From DAONDZ01 sp964517555 (GTDB lineage: Bacteria; Patescibacteriota; Patescibacteriia; Patescibacteriales; UBA12465), in assembly GCA_964517555.1 (NCBI GenBank), contig CAZFEF010000015.1, forward strand, positions 1-20,234: DNA of 20,234 nt, read 5' to 3'. This document shows positions 7,448 through 14,178 of this stretch, piece by piece (the stretch's first letter is position 1; each line of letters starts with the position of its first letter). The translations under genes were made by a program, and so were the position numbers. The notes beneath the pieces were generated by a model that made no database searches, was not told where the DNA came from, and worked only from the letters and a program-made list of their open reading frames with translations.

Positions 7448-7476
7448 ATTATAGCAAAAAATAAAAAACCGGACAA
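7448..7476 (-). promoter_or_regulatory. Promoter of nrdR-nrdD
   Basis: On the minus strand, -35 TTGTCC (7476-7471), a 17-base spacer and a perfect -10 TATAAT (7453-7448). Transcription would start near 7441. The -35 is part of the 3' arm of the terminator hairpin that follows the histidine kinase gene. Confidence 0.65.
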
Positions 7477-7492
7477 TGCTCCGATTTTTATC
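7461..7492 (-). terminator. Intrinsic terminator after the histidine kinase gene
   Basis: The minus strand forms CGGA-GCATTG-TCCG, flanked by A5 on the 5' side and GTTTTTT on the 3' side, so pairing extends outward through a T-G wobble and A-T pairs. The run of T continues (TTTTTTATTTTTT). The kinase stop codon is at 7549, about 57 bases upstream. The element is near-symmetric and could work on either strand. Confidence 0.65.
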
Positions 7493-7537
7493 TAATTTTA
7501 GTCGATTTTTTTAATATCCCCCAATAACCCTGGTCAG

Positions 7538-7546
7538 TTATCCACA
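7538..7546 (+). promoter_or_regulatory. Perfect DnaA box
   Basis: TTATCCACA, the consensus DnaA-binding 9-mer, lies between the kinase stop codon and its terminator, about 60 bases upstream of the nrdR -35. It is a single site and not an origin cluster. Function is unproven; a chance match in 20 kb is possible. Confidence 0.45.
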
Positions 7547-7548
7547 GA

Positions 7549-9720
7549 CTATTGTTTAGTCACGGCTTTCAAGGGCAGATCGATGAAAAAAGTGCTGCCA
7601 ACCCCCTCCTGAGATTCAAACCAAACCCGTCCCCCCAATTGTTCCACCGAGCTCTTGGTAATATACATCCCCAAACCAGTACTGCTTTCAAAATTAGCCT
7701 TAGCGGCATTGGTGGCTTGATAGAATTTCTGGAAAATCTTCGATTGCTCGGCCTGCGGAATACCAATTCCTTCATCAGCCACTGAAAGCAACACCCCCAG
7801 ATCACTTTTCTTGATATTAATGACCAGATTCTTCCGATCACGGTTATATTTAATACCATTGGAAATCAAATTAGCGATGGCCTTAGACAGGATACTACGG
7901 TCAAAATCAATAGTCGGCACTGAGTCGTGCTGTTCCAAGATGGTTATGCCTCGCTTGTCGGCCAAAGGCTTAAATTCGGAAACAGTAGCCGCTACCATAG
8001 TCGGAACATCCAAGGGTTCAATTTCAATTTTTAGACGGCTATCTTCAATTCGAGCTACATCCAACAATTCTTCCACTAGCTTAATCAACTGGTTATTGGT
8101 ATTGGTTAAATTATCCAGCATTTCATTGGCTTCCGGCAAGAGCTTCTTCTTGAACTTCAGCCCAAAGACCTCCAAATTAAGCTTAGTGGTCGCTAGAGGA
8201 GTTTTTAGCTGATGGGAAGTGACGGAAATAAAATCATTCTTAATCTTATTCACTTTCTGGAGCTCAATATTTTGTTCTTGTAGTTGTTTAGTGGCTTGAT
8301 TGATCTTTTCTTTTAATTCAATATTGAATTGCCTGGTTCTCTGATACAGGGCGGCGTTCTCCATGGAAATAGCCACCTCAGTACTGATAGCCCCTAAAAC
8401 CTTTAAATCTTCATTGTTATAACTATCCCCCGATTCTTTGGGCCCTAAAAACATCAAGCTGTGCAGGCGATCCTTAATCGCTATCGGCACGATAACGGTA
8501 ACGTTCATTTGATCAAAGAATTTAACCATAGAAAAAAACTGCCGCCATGGTCCTTCCTTTATTTCCCCAACTATCTGAGGTTTGTTATGATCTTTAAAAA
8601 TGATCTGCAAAACCTCATAGTTTAGAGATATTTCTGGTCGACCATCAAAAACAAATCCATTATTATACAAAATATTCCATAAACCCCGCCGCTGATTATA
8701 ACTCACGATTCCAATTGCTTTAGTTCTAAACGACCGAATCAATATCTGCGACACCGAAGAAAAGATGCGGCTCATATCCAAGGAAGACCTTAGGGCGCTG
8801 TTTAGATCGGAGACTAGATCGTGGATATCATAGAGTGAAGAAAAAAAGTATTTATTGGAAATTCGGAAATAGTACTTTTTTAGTCTAGAAAAAATTGATA
8901 AAGAAAAAACAAAAATCAAGACATAGGACACCATGGTATACTGCGGCAAAAAACTATAAAAAAAGTATTGCCAGATGAAGGCTGGAATTAATATGGACAA
9001 AAAAGAAAAGAAATAAACCAAAGAACGTCTCAAAATCAACTTAACATTCATGAGCTGATATTTAACAATAGCATAAGTAAAAATAAATACATAAAAAGCA
9101 ACTAAAAAATTGCCAATTGGGGGAATGGGAATTTCATACCACATAAAAAAATTAGTTCCCCCGCCGATAAAGGCTAACGATGAACCGAATAAGACATAGC
9201 GCAATTGCTTTTTTTGATTAGCATCCACGCTTTGCAAATAACCCGAAGCCAACAAAACAACAGAATAAATAAAAACAAATATGTATAGTAAAAACAAATA
9301 AATAGTATACAAAAAACCAGCTCTAGGCCAAAAAGCAAAATTCATAATCGGCTCTGCCCGGGAAACAAACAAGTCCGAAAAGGAAAAACACAAAAAGAAG
9401 GCAGCCAAAACATAAATGAAAATTAAAAAAGGGCGCTTCTGCTTATTAAGGCCCAGTAAAGATATAATCCAATGACTAAAACAAACCGGAATCAGGGTTG
9501 AAAAAAAAGACAAAATCCTTATCCAGAATAACGCTGAATCATGACTATCATATATCGACAACCAGCGCCAATAGGATAACGACCAAAAGGCCGTAACCAC
9601 AGTTAAAGAGAACAAAGTTCGGTTAATAATACTGCGTCTATTATTGAAGATGATGATTAATCCGAAAAAAAGAGAAATCACTCCATTAATAAGGCCGCTG
9701 ATAGCAATAGCTGACTGCAT
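7549..9720 (-). CDS. Orphan sensor histidine kinase with multi-pass N-terminus and GAF domain
   Basis: A 723-residue membrane sensor kinase. About nine hydrophobic helices (roughly 3-280) form a 7TM-type sensor region, followed by a GAF-like domain (about 305-455) and a coiled coil (about 460-495). The HisKA domain has phospho-acceptor His503 in SHQLKTPL. The ATPase domain shows the N-box NLIS(N) at 617-621, G1 DEGIGIP (649-655), an F-box near 663-668 and G2 TGLGM (681-685). All catalytic motifs are intact, so it should be an active kinase. No response regulator lies next to it or elsewhere in the window. It has its own promoter and terminator. Its start codon is only about 6 bases after the predicted transcription start. 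The signal is unknown. Stop is TAG. Confidence 0.92.
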   Translation of the reverse strand: MQSAIAISGLINGVISLFFGLIIIFNNRRSIINRTLFSLTVVTAFWSLSYWRWLSIYDSHDSALFWIRILSFFSTLIPVCFSHWIISLLGLNKQKRPFLIFIYVLAAFFLCFSFSDLFVSRAEPIMNFAFWPRAGFLYTIYLFLLYIFVFIYSVVLLASGYLQSVDANQKKQLRYVLFGSSLAFIGGGTNFFMWYEIPIPPIGNFLVAFYVFIFTYAIVKYQLMNVKLILRRSLVYFFSFLSILIPAFIWQYFFYSFLPQYTMVSYVLIFVFSLSIFSRLKKYYFRISNKYFFSSLYDIHDLVSDLNSALRSSLDMSRIFSSVSQILIRSFRTKAIGIVSYNQRRGLWNILYNNGFVFDGRPEISLNYEVLQIIFKDHNKPQIVGEIKEGPWRQFFSMVKFFDQMNVTVIVPIAIKDRLHSLMFLGPKESGDSYNNEDLKVLGAISTEVAISMENAALYQRTRQFNIELKEKINQATKQLQEQNIELQKVNKIKNDFISVTSHQLKTPLATTKLNLEVFGLKFKKKLLPEANEMLDNLTNTNNQLIKLVEELLDVARIEDSRLKIEIEPLDVPTMVAATVSEFKPLADKRGITILEQHDSVPTIDFDRSILSKAIANLISNGIKYNRDRKNLVINIKKSDLGVLLSVADEGIGIPQAEQSKIFQKFYQATNAAKANFESSTGLGMYITKSSVEQLGGRVWFESQEGVGSTFFIDLPLKAVTKQ

Positions 9721-9732
9721 AAATATACTAAA

Positions 9733-9761
9733 ATTATATTATAATTAACGCCAATAGTCAA
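9733..9761 (-). promoter_or_regulatory. Promoter of the histidine kinase gene
   Basis: On the minus strand, -35 TTGACT (9761-9756), a 17-base spacer and a perfect -10 TATAAT (9738-9733). The -35 lies in the T-tract of the preceding terminator. The start would be near 9726, leaving roughly 6 bases before the ATG at 9720, so the message is nearly leaderless. Confidence 0.75.
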
Positions 9762-9788
9762 AAAGCCTCCCTGGGAAGGAAGGCTTTC
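9759..9788 (-). terminator. Intrinsic terminator after the methyltransferase gene
   Basis: The minus strand forms a 9-base-pair stem, AAGCCTTCC / GGGAGGCTT, with loop TTCCCA and a run of five T. It starts within 10 bases of the methyltransferase stop codon at 9794. Confidence 0.85.
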
Positions 9789-9793
9789 AAATT

Positions 9794-10693
9794 TCAAGCG
9801 CATACTGCTATGGCGTGTGTTTTTAGTGGTTCTACCTCAATTTCCGGGTTGAAACCGGATTGAGCTAATAGTTGACCAAGTTTAGCTGGTCGACGATAGT
9901 ACATAGGCCAAAGCAGAACCCAATCAAGAAAGATCTTTTCTCGGTTAGGAACTATATTGCAAGTAACGAACTTCCCTCCGGGATTAAGTCTCTCCCGTAT
10001 CCGTCCAAATAGCTTAATTAGGGTTTCGTCTCTGACATAGTCAGCAAACCCGGCCATTTCTATAATATCGGCGTTCTCTACTTGCGATACTGCCCGAAAA
10101 ACATTGGCCGTCTGAAACTTAAATTGAGCGGACAAACCATTGATCAAGGCTAGTTTTTTAGCCTGGGCCAATGCTTTCTCGTCGGCGTCAATCAATGTCA
10201 CCCAAACCTTTTTTTCGGGAACGGCCTTGATAGCAGCAATCACCGCCTCAGCTGACCCAGAAGCCAGGGACAAAAACTTAACCTCTGATTTAGGACAATC
10301 CAGAATAAGCTGAGTGAGCTTTTTAGTAATAATTCTGCGTCGGTTAGCGACGCCTCTCGAATTATTCATTTTTCCTATCCACAATGATCCGTTACTCTGG
10401 CTATACTCGTAATTATAAAAGAGGTTCAAAACCTCCGAGCTAGCCGCATTGACCTTGCACCAATGATTTAGTTTATTAAACCGATCGACAAAAATACTGG
10501 AATAATGCTTGGGATTGCGTCCCAATTTCCAGATATTATCACGAATGATGCAAGATAGCTTCAGGGGAGATTTTCCTGTTAATTTTTGGGATATTGAGAT
10601 AAAAAAAATAAAAATGATATTCGAGATAAGAGCCAAAACACTTACTAAGTAAAGTGCCAGGGCGAACGGAAATTTGGCTTTTTGCTGAAACAT
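9794..10693 (-). CDS. Membrane-anchored class I SAM-dependent methyltransferase
   Basis: A 299-residue protein. A hydrophobic N-terminus (about residues 10-35) suggests one membrane anchor. A middle region of unclear fold follows, then a Rossmann-like methyltransferase domain from about 135. Motif I is FLSLASGSAEA (140-150), replacing the usual GxGxG by SGSA. The acidic motif II is TLIDAD (166-171), and a typical PGGKFV strand lies near 240-245. The substrate is not recognisable; the N-terminal anchor suggests a lipid, quinone or other membrane-associated target, which is inference. It forms a single-gene unit between the ftsZ terminator and its own terminator. Stop is TGA. Confidence 0.75.
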   Translation of the reverse strand: MFQQKAKFPFALALYLVSVLALISNIIFIFFISISQKLTGKSPLKLSCIIRDNIWKLGRNPKHYSSIFVDRFNKLNHWCKVNAASSEVLNLFYNYEYSQSNGSLWIGKMNNSRGVANRRRIITKKLTQLILDCPKSEVKFLSLASGSAEAVIAAIKAVPEKKVWVTLIDADEKALAQAKKLALINGLSAQFKFQTANVFRAVSQVENADIIEMAGFADYVRDETLIKLFGRIRERLNPGGKFVTCNIVPNREKIFLDWVLLWPMYYRRPAKLGQLLAQSGFNPEIEVEPLKTHAIAVCA

Positions 10694-10741
10694 TGCTGAG
10701 TTTTTTAGATGTTAATATACGAATTGTGAGTCAATTAATTT

Positions 10742-10770
10742 AATTTATCACTTATTACTAATTATGTCAA
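10742..10770 (-). promoter_or_regulatory. Promoter of the methyltransferase gene
   Basis: On the minus strand, a perfect -35 TTGACA (10770-10765), a 17-base spacer and -10 TAAATT (10747-10742). It begins 8 bases after the ftsZ terminator hairpin. The leader would be about 40 bases. Confidence 0.55.
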
Positions 10771-10777
10771 ATAATAC

Positions 10778-10806
10778 AAAAATATCGGCCATTTAGCCGA
10801 TATTTT
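10778..10806 (-). terminator. Intrinsic terminator after ftsZ
   Basis: A perfect 10-base-pair stem AAATATCGGC / GCCGATATTT around a six-base loop, followed by T on the minus strand. It lies 19 bases after the ftsZ stop codon. Confidence 0.88.
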
Positions 10807-10824
10807 CCTAATATTTGTTTTATT

Positions 10825-12075
10825 TTAACTCATTTTTTTCCGAATAAAGGCCGGGACCGATAGTTCGTCGTCTTCATCATCTTCATCGCTATGTTTTAAG
10901 CTGCTTTTCCTCTCAGTTTTAGGGGCAGCCTTAAAATCAAACTCCTTACCCTTTTTGTCAAACCAAGGGAAATTAAAACTAGTGGGCTTATCGGTGCTCT
11001 CCTCTTCTTTCGGTACCTCTTCCTCTTTAACTTCTGGCTCTTTATCTTTCATGAAAGCTGGAGCGGAATAGGAACGGATAGAACTTTTTTCTTCAACGCT
11101 AAAATTATCATTACGCTTATCTTTATCATTAAATCCAGTAGCAACGATAGTAACCTTAATCTCATCTTTCATTTTTTCATCAATCACCGCTCCAAAAATT
11201 ATCTTAGCGTCCTCATCAGCTAAAGAGCTGATGATCTTAGCGGCTTCGCTAACTTCAGTCATGCCCAAATCTGGACCACCGGTAATGGTAAAGACGATAC
11301 CTTTAGCACCATTGATAGAGGTTTCGAGCAAGTTAGAATTAACAGCCATCATTACCGCTGCTTCCGCCTTGCCGTCGCCCTTGGCCTGACCAATACCCAT
11401 CAAAGCTGAACCAGTATTAGCCATAATCGCCTTAACGTCAGCAAAGTCAGCGTTAATTATACCAGGGACAGTAATAATCTCGGCTATTCCCTGGACTCCT
11501 TGGCGTAAAATATTGTCAGCCAGTTTAAAAGATTCTAGCAACGATGTCTTCTTGTCGATTATTTGTAGTAATTTCTCGTTGGAAACAGTAATAATAGTAT
11601 CCACCCGAGCGGCTAAATCAATAAAGCCCTGCTCGGCAATTTTCCGTCTTTGTCCACCTTCAAAGAAAAATGGTTTGGTAACCACAGCGATAGTTAAAGC
11701 CCCCAGCTCTTTAGCAATTTCAGCGATAATCGGAGAAGCTCCGGTACCAGTGCCACCGCCCATACCGCAAGTAACAAAAACCATATCAGCTCCCTTAAGC
11801 AATTCCCTGATCTCGGCTTGAGATTCTTCGGCGGCCTGACGACCCAAATCTGGGTTCATGCCAGCTCCTAAACCCCGAGTTACATTCCGACCAATATGAA
11901 GCTTAATATCCGCTTTATTATTATGTAAAGCCTGAACATCGGTATTGATGGCGATAAATTCTACTCCCTTTATTCCTTCTTCGATCATGCGGTTAATAGC
12001 ATTACCACCCGCACCACCGACACCTACCACCTTTATTTTAGCAAAAGTTTCTGCTTCTGGTTTGACTTCTGGCAT
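10825..12075 (-). CDS. ftsZ: Cell division GTPase FtsZ
   Basis: The tubulin-like GTPase that polymerises into the division ring, 416 residues. The nucleotide-binding loop GGAGGNAINRM is at 20-30, the tubulin signature GGGTGTG at 106-112, and the T7 catalytic loop NADFAD at 208-213. A charged, disordered linker (about 318-405) leads to a conserved C-terminal peptide, LSVPAFIRKK, which normally docks on FtsA and other partners; the partner ftsA is the gene directly upstream. The gap between them is 25 bases with no visible Shine-Dalgarno motif, and they should be co-transcribed. A good terminator follows. Stop is TAA. Confidence 0.98.
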   Translation of the reverse strand: MPEVKPEAETFAKIKVVGVGGAGGNAINRMIEEGIKGVEFIAINTDVQALHNNKADIKLHIGRNVTRGLGAGMNPDLGRQAAEESQAEIRELLKGADMVFVTCGMGGGTGTGASPIIAEIAKELGALTIAVVTKPFFFEGGQRRKIAEQGFIDLAARVDTIITVSNEKLLQIIDKKTSLLESFKLADNILRQGVQGIAEIITVPGIINADFADVKAIMANTGSALMGIGQAKGDGKAEAAVMMAVNSNLLETSINGAKGIVFTITGGPDLGMTEVSEAAKIISSLADEDAKIIFGAVIDEKMKDEIKVTIVATGFNDKDKRNDNFSVEEKSSIRSYSAPAFMKDKEPEVKEEEVPKEEESTDKPTSFNFPWFDKKGKEFDFKAAPKTERKSSLKHSDEDDEDDELSVPAFIRKKMS

Positions 12076-12100
12076 ATAAGTATAAATAATTATTGATAAA

Positions 12101-13354
12101 TTATTGGGGCATTACCTTGCTCATGAATCCTTTGACGCGACTCATGACTCCACCCAAATTCTTCTTCCAATTAGTCTTGCCTCCAGGAGCCATATGATGC
12201 CCCCAGGCCACTAGGCCTAAGGCGGTTAAAAATTCCGGCGACTTAGCTTTCTCAATGGCTAATTGCAGATTTTTAGCTTCGCCCAACCCTACTGGCAAAC
12301 GTAATTGCCTCTTAGCAGTTTCGGCGATACCCTTCAAAAGCGAGCCGCCACCGACTAAAATAGCGCCGGCCGGCAACATACCGGAACGATCAATCAATTT
12401 TAACTCTTGATCAACTTTAGAAAATATTTCTTCAACTCGAGCTTCGATAATTTCCGCAACATATTTTTTAGAAATAACATCAATATTATCGTTAATCCCT
12501 TCCTCCTTAACTAGATCACTAATATCTACTTCTTCTTTCTTGCCCACAGCCGCAGCCTCACTATAGCCATGTTCAATCTTTATTCTTTCCGCTAAATTTA
12601 TCGGGCAACGCAGACCGATAGCGATGTCGTTAGTGATATGGTCAGCGCCAATTGGTAGAATAGAAGTGCTTAACAAATTCCCTTCTTCATAAACAGATAG
12701 GCTGGTAGTGGTAGCGCCGATATTAATCAAGGCTACGCCTAAATCTTTTTGGCGACTGTCTAAAACCGCATCGGCCATAGCCAAGGAAGACATGATTACG
12801 CCATCAATATCCAGTCCGGTACGATAAACCGCCTTGGTTAAATTCTTCACTTGATTGCTTAAACCTAAAATAATCAAAGTCTCAACCTCTAGACGCAAGC
12901 CACTCATACCAATCGGATCCTTGATGTCCTCTTGATTATCAATGGTAAAACGCATGGGGATAACATGTAAAATCTCATAATTGTTGGGGACTACCATGCT
13001 CTTAGCCGCTTCCATAGCTCGTTCGACATCCTGAGCATCAATCTCGCCATTGCTCTTAGAAACTACTACCACCCCCTTGCTTCTCTCGCATTTAATCTTG
13101 GGGCTATTGTAGCTAACCCAAACACTAGATAGAGGCACCCCTACCAAACGCTCGGCCTTCTCTAAGGCAGCCGAAACAGCTGAAGTAGCCTCATCAATAC
13201 TATTGATACTGCCACGAGAAACACCAAAAGTCGGCGAAGACACTGCACCAATAATTTGCAGTTCTTCATTGCCTAAATGGTTAACTTTCTGGCCAACAAC
13301 CAAACGAATACCGGTGGAGCCGATATCCAGCCCGGCAATAATGTCTTCTTTCAT
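12101..13354 (-). CDS. ftsA: Cell division protein FtsA
   Basis: An actin-family ATPase that tethers FtsZ to the membrane, 417 residues from my chosen start. Phosphate-1 loop AGLDIGST is at 7-14, a second phosphate motif NIGATTTS in the middle, and the adenosine motif ILVGGGSLLKG in the last third. A C-terminal amphipathic helix (KKNLGGVMSRVKGFMSKVM) should be the membrane-targeting sequence. A frame open to a TTG at 13408 would add 18 residues, but that TTG lies inside the -35 element of the promoter. The ATG at 13354 puts the phosphate loop at the usual distance from the N-terminus. The following gene is ftsZ. The other usual division-cluster genes (ftsQ, mur genes) are absent here. Stop is TAA. 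Confidence 0.95.
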   Translation of the reverse strand: MKEDIIAGLDIGSTGIRLVVGQKVNHLGNEELQIIGAVSSPTFGVSRGSINSIDEATSAVSAALEKAERLVGVPLSSVWVSYNSPKIKCERSKGVVVVSKSNGEIDAQDVERAMEAAKSMVVPNNYEILHVIPMRFTIDNQEDIKDPIGMSGLRLEVETLIILGLSNQVKNLTKAVYRTGLDIDGVIMSSLAMADAVLDSRQKDLGVALINIGATTTSLSVYEEGNLLSTSILPIGADHITNDIAIGLRCPINLAERIKIEHGYSEAAAVGKKEEVDISDLVKEEGINDNIDVISKKYVAEIIEARVEEIFSKVDQELKLIDRSGMLPAGAILVGGGSLLKGIAETAKRQLRLPVGLGEAKNLQLAIEKAKSPEFLTALGLVAWGHHMAPGGKTNWKKNLGGVMSRVKGFMSKVMPQ

Positions 13355-13379
13355 AAATTGATAAATTTTTCTTATCTCT

Positions 13380-13408
13380 ATTATACCCAAAAAACCAAAA
13401 AAAGCCAA
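13380..13408 (-). promoter_or_regulatory. Promoter of ftsA-ftsZ
   Basis: On the minus strand, -35 TTGGCT (13408-13403), a 17-base spacer and a perfect -10 TATAAT (13385-13380). The -35 touches the stop codon of the prepilin peptidase gene. The start would be near 13373, giving a leader of about 19 bases. Confidence 0.65.
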
Positions 13409-14176
13409 CTAGAAGAGCTGGGTCAAATACCACGATAATATCGGCTCTCCGATAAATAAGGCTAATAGAGTGCCCAGGGCCAGAAAAACCCCTAAAGGCA
13501 CCTTCGCCTTTAGATTCCGCCGGTTTCGAGCTAACAAGAATAAGCTAAAAATCGCCCCAATAATATAAGACAAAAATAAAGCGGTTAAAAGCAGCTGCCA
13601 GTCAGCGAAAATCAGGCCCATTAAAGCGCCTAAATAAATATCACCACTACCGATTCCCTTCCCCCTGGTCACTAAATATTGCAAACCGAAGAACAGCGCT
13701 CCGATAGCCATGGCCAATAGAAGACTAATCATTGATACGCCCAACAATAATTGCAAGACTAAAATGATACCCGCTCCGATCATTAAAGGGGGCAAATAAA
13801 TTTCCATCCAGGAATAATCGCTTAAAAAGATCAACAGCCACAGACTGCTAACCACTAGATACAAACCCAATTCCAGCCAACCGCCGGAAGAAAACCAAAG
13901 ATAGGAAAAACAAAGGGCATACAAAATACCACTAGCTAATTCTGCCAAAAAATGACTAACGGCAATCGGTTGACGACAATGGCGACAACGACCACGAAGA
14001 CACAGCCAACTCAAAAGCGGAATATTGTCATACCAACTGATTTTCTGATTACAAGAAAAGCACTGAGAGCGTCCACCAAACTTATACCCTTGATGATAAC
14101 GCGAAGCCAGACAATGAATAAAACTCCCCATCATCAAGCCAATTAAGAAAAACAAAACCAATAATGGATAAAACAT
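13409..14176 (-). CDS. pilD: Prepilin peptidase (type IV leader peptidase, A24 family)
   Basis: A 255-residue integral membrane aspartic protease that removes the leader from type IV prepilins and methylates the new N-terminus. The cytoplasmic N-terminal loop carries two CxxC pairs (Cys 39, 42, 64, 67), as in zinc-binding bifunctional enzymes. The two catalytic aspartates are Asp120 (LSDYSWMEIYLP) and Asp179 (GKGIGSGDIYLGA). About seven to eight hydrophobic helices are spread along the chain. It starts 2 bases after the ligase/TPR gene and ends against the ftsA promoter. Its likely substrate is the pilin whose start is at 64-1, plus others outside the window. No Shine-Dalgarno motif. Stop is TAG. 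Confidence 0.95.
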   Translation of the reverse strand: MFYPLLVLFFLIGLMMGSFIHCLASRYHQGYKFGGRSQCFSCNQKISWYDNIPLLSWLCLRGRCRHCRQPIAVSHFLAELASGILYALCFSYLWFSSGGWLELGLYLVVSSLWLLIFLSDYSWMEIYLPPLMIGAGIILVLQLLLGVSMISLLLAMAIGALFFGLQYLVTRGKGIGSGDIYLGALMGLIFADWQLLLTALFLSYIIGAIFSLFLLARNRRNLKAKVPLGVFLALGTLLALFIGEPILSWYLTQLF

Positions 14177-14178
14177 AT

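Noticed and set aside
7425..7546. Replication origin at the DnaA box
   Set aside because: Only one box, no AT-rich unwinding cluster and no dnaA or dnaN genes nearby.
7811..8212. Plus-strand open frame of 133 codons
   Set aside because: It is antisense to the conserved histidine kinase core; a shadow frame.
1777..9796. Alternative genetic code (TGA as Gly or Trp), known in some candidate-phylum lineages
   Set aside because: TGA ends the ATPase gene (1777-1779) and the methyltransferase gene (9794-9796) at the right places, and no conserved protein needs TGA as sense.
13355..13408. Longer FtsA starting with TTG at 13408 (18 extra residues)
   Set aside because: The TTG lies within the -35 of a good promoter and the predicted transcription start is downstream of it; ATG 13354 gives the normal FtsA N-terminus.
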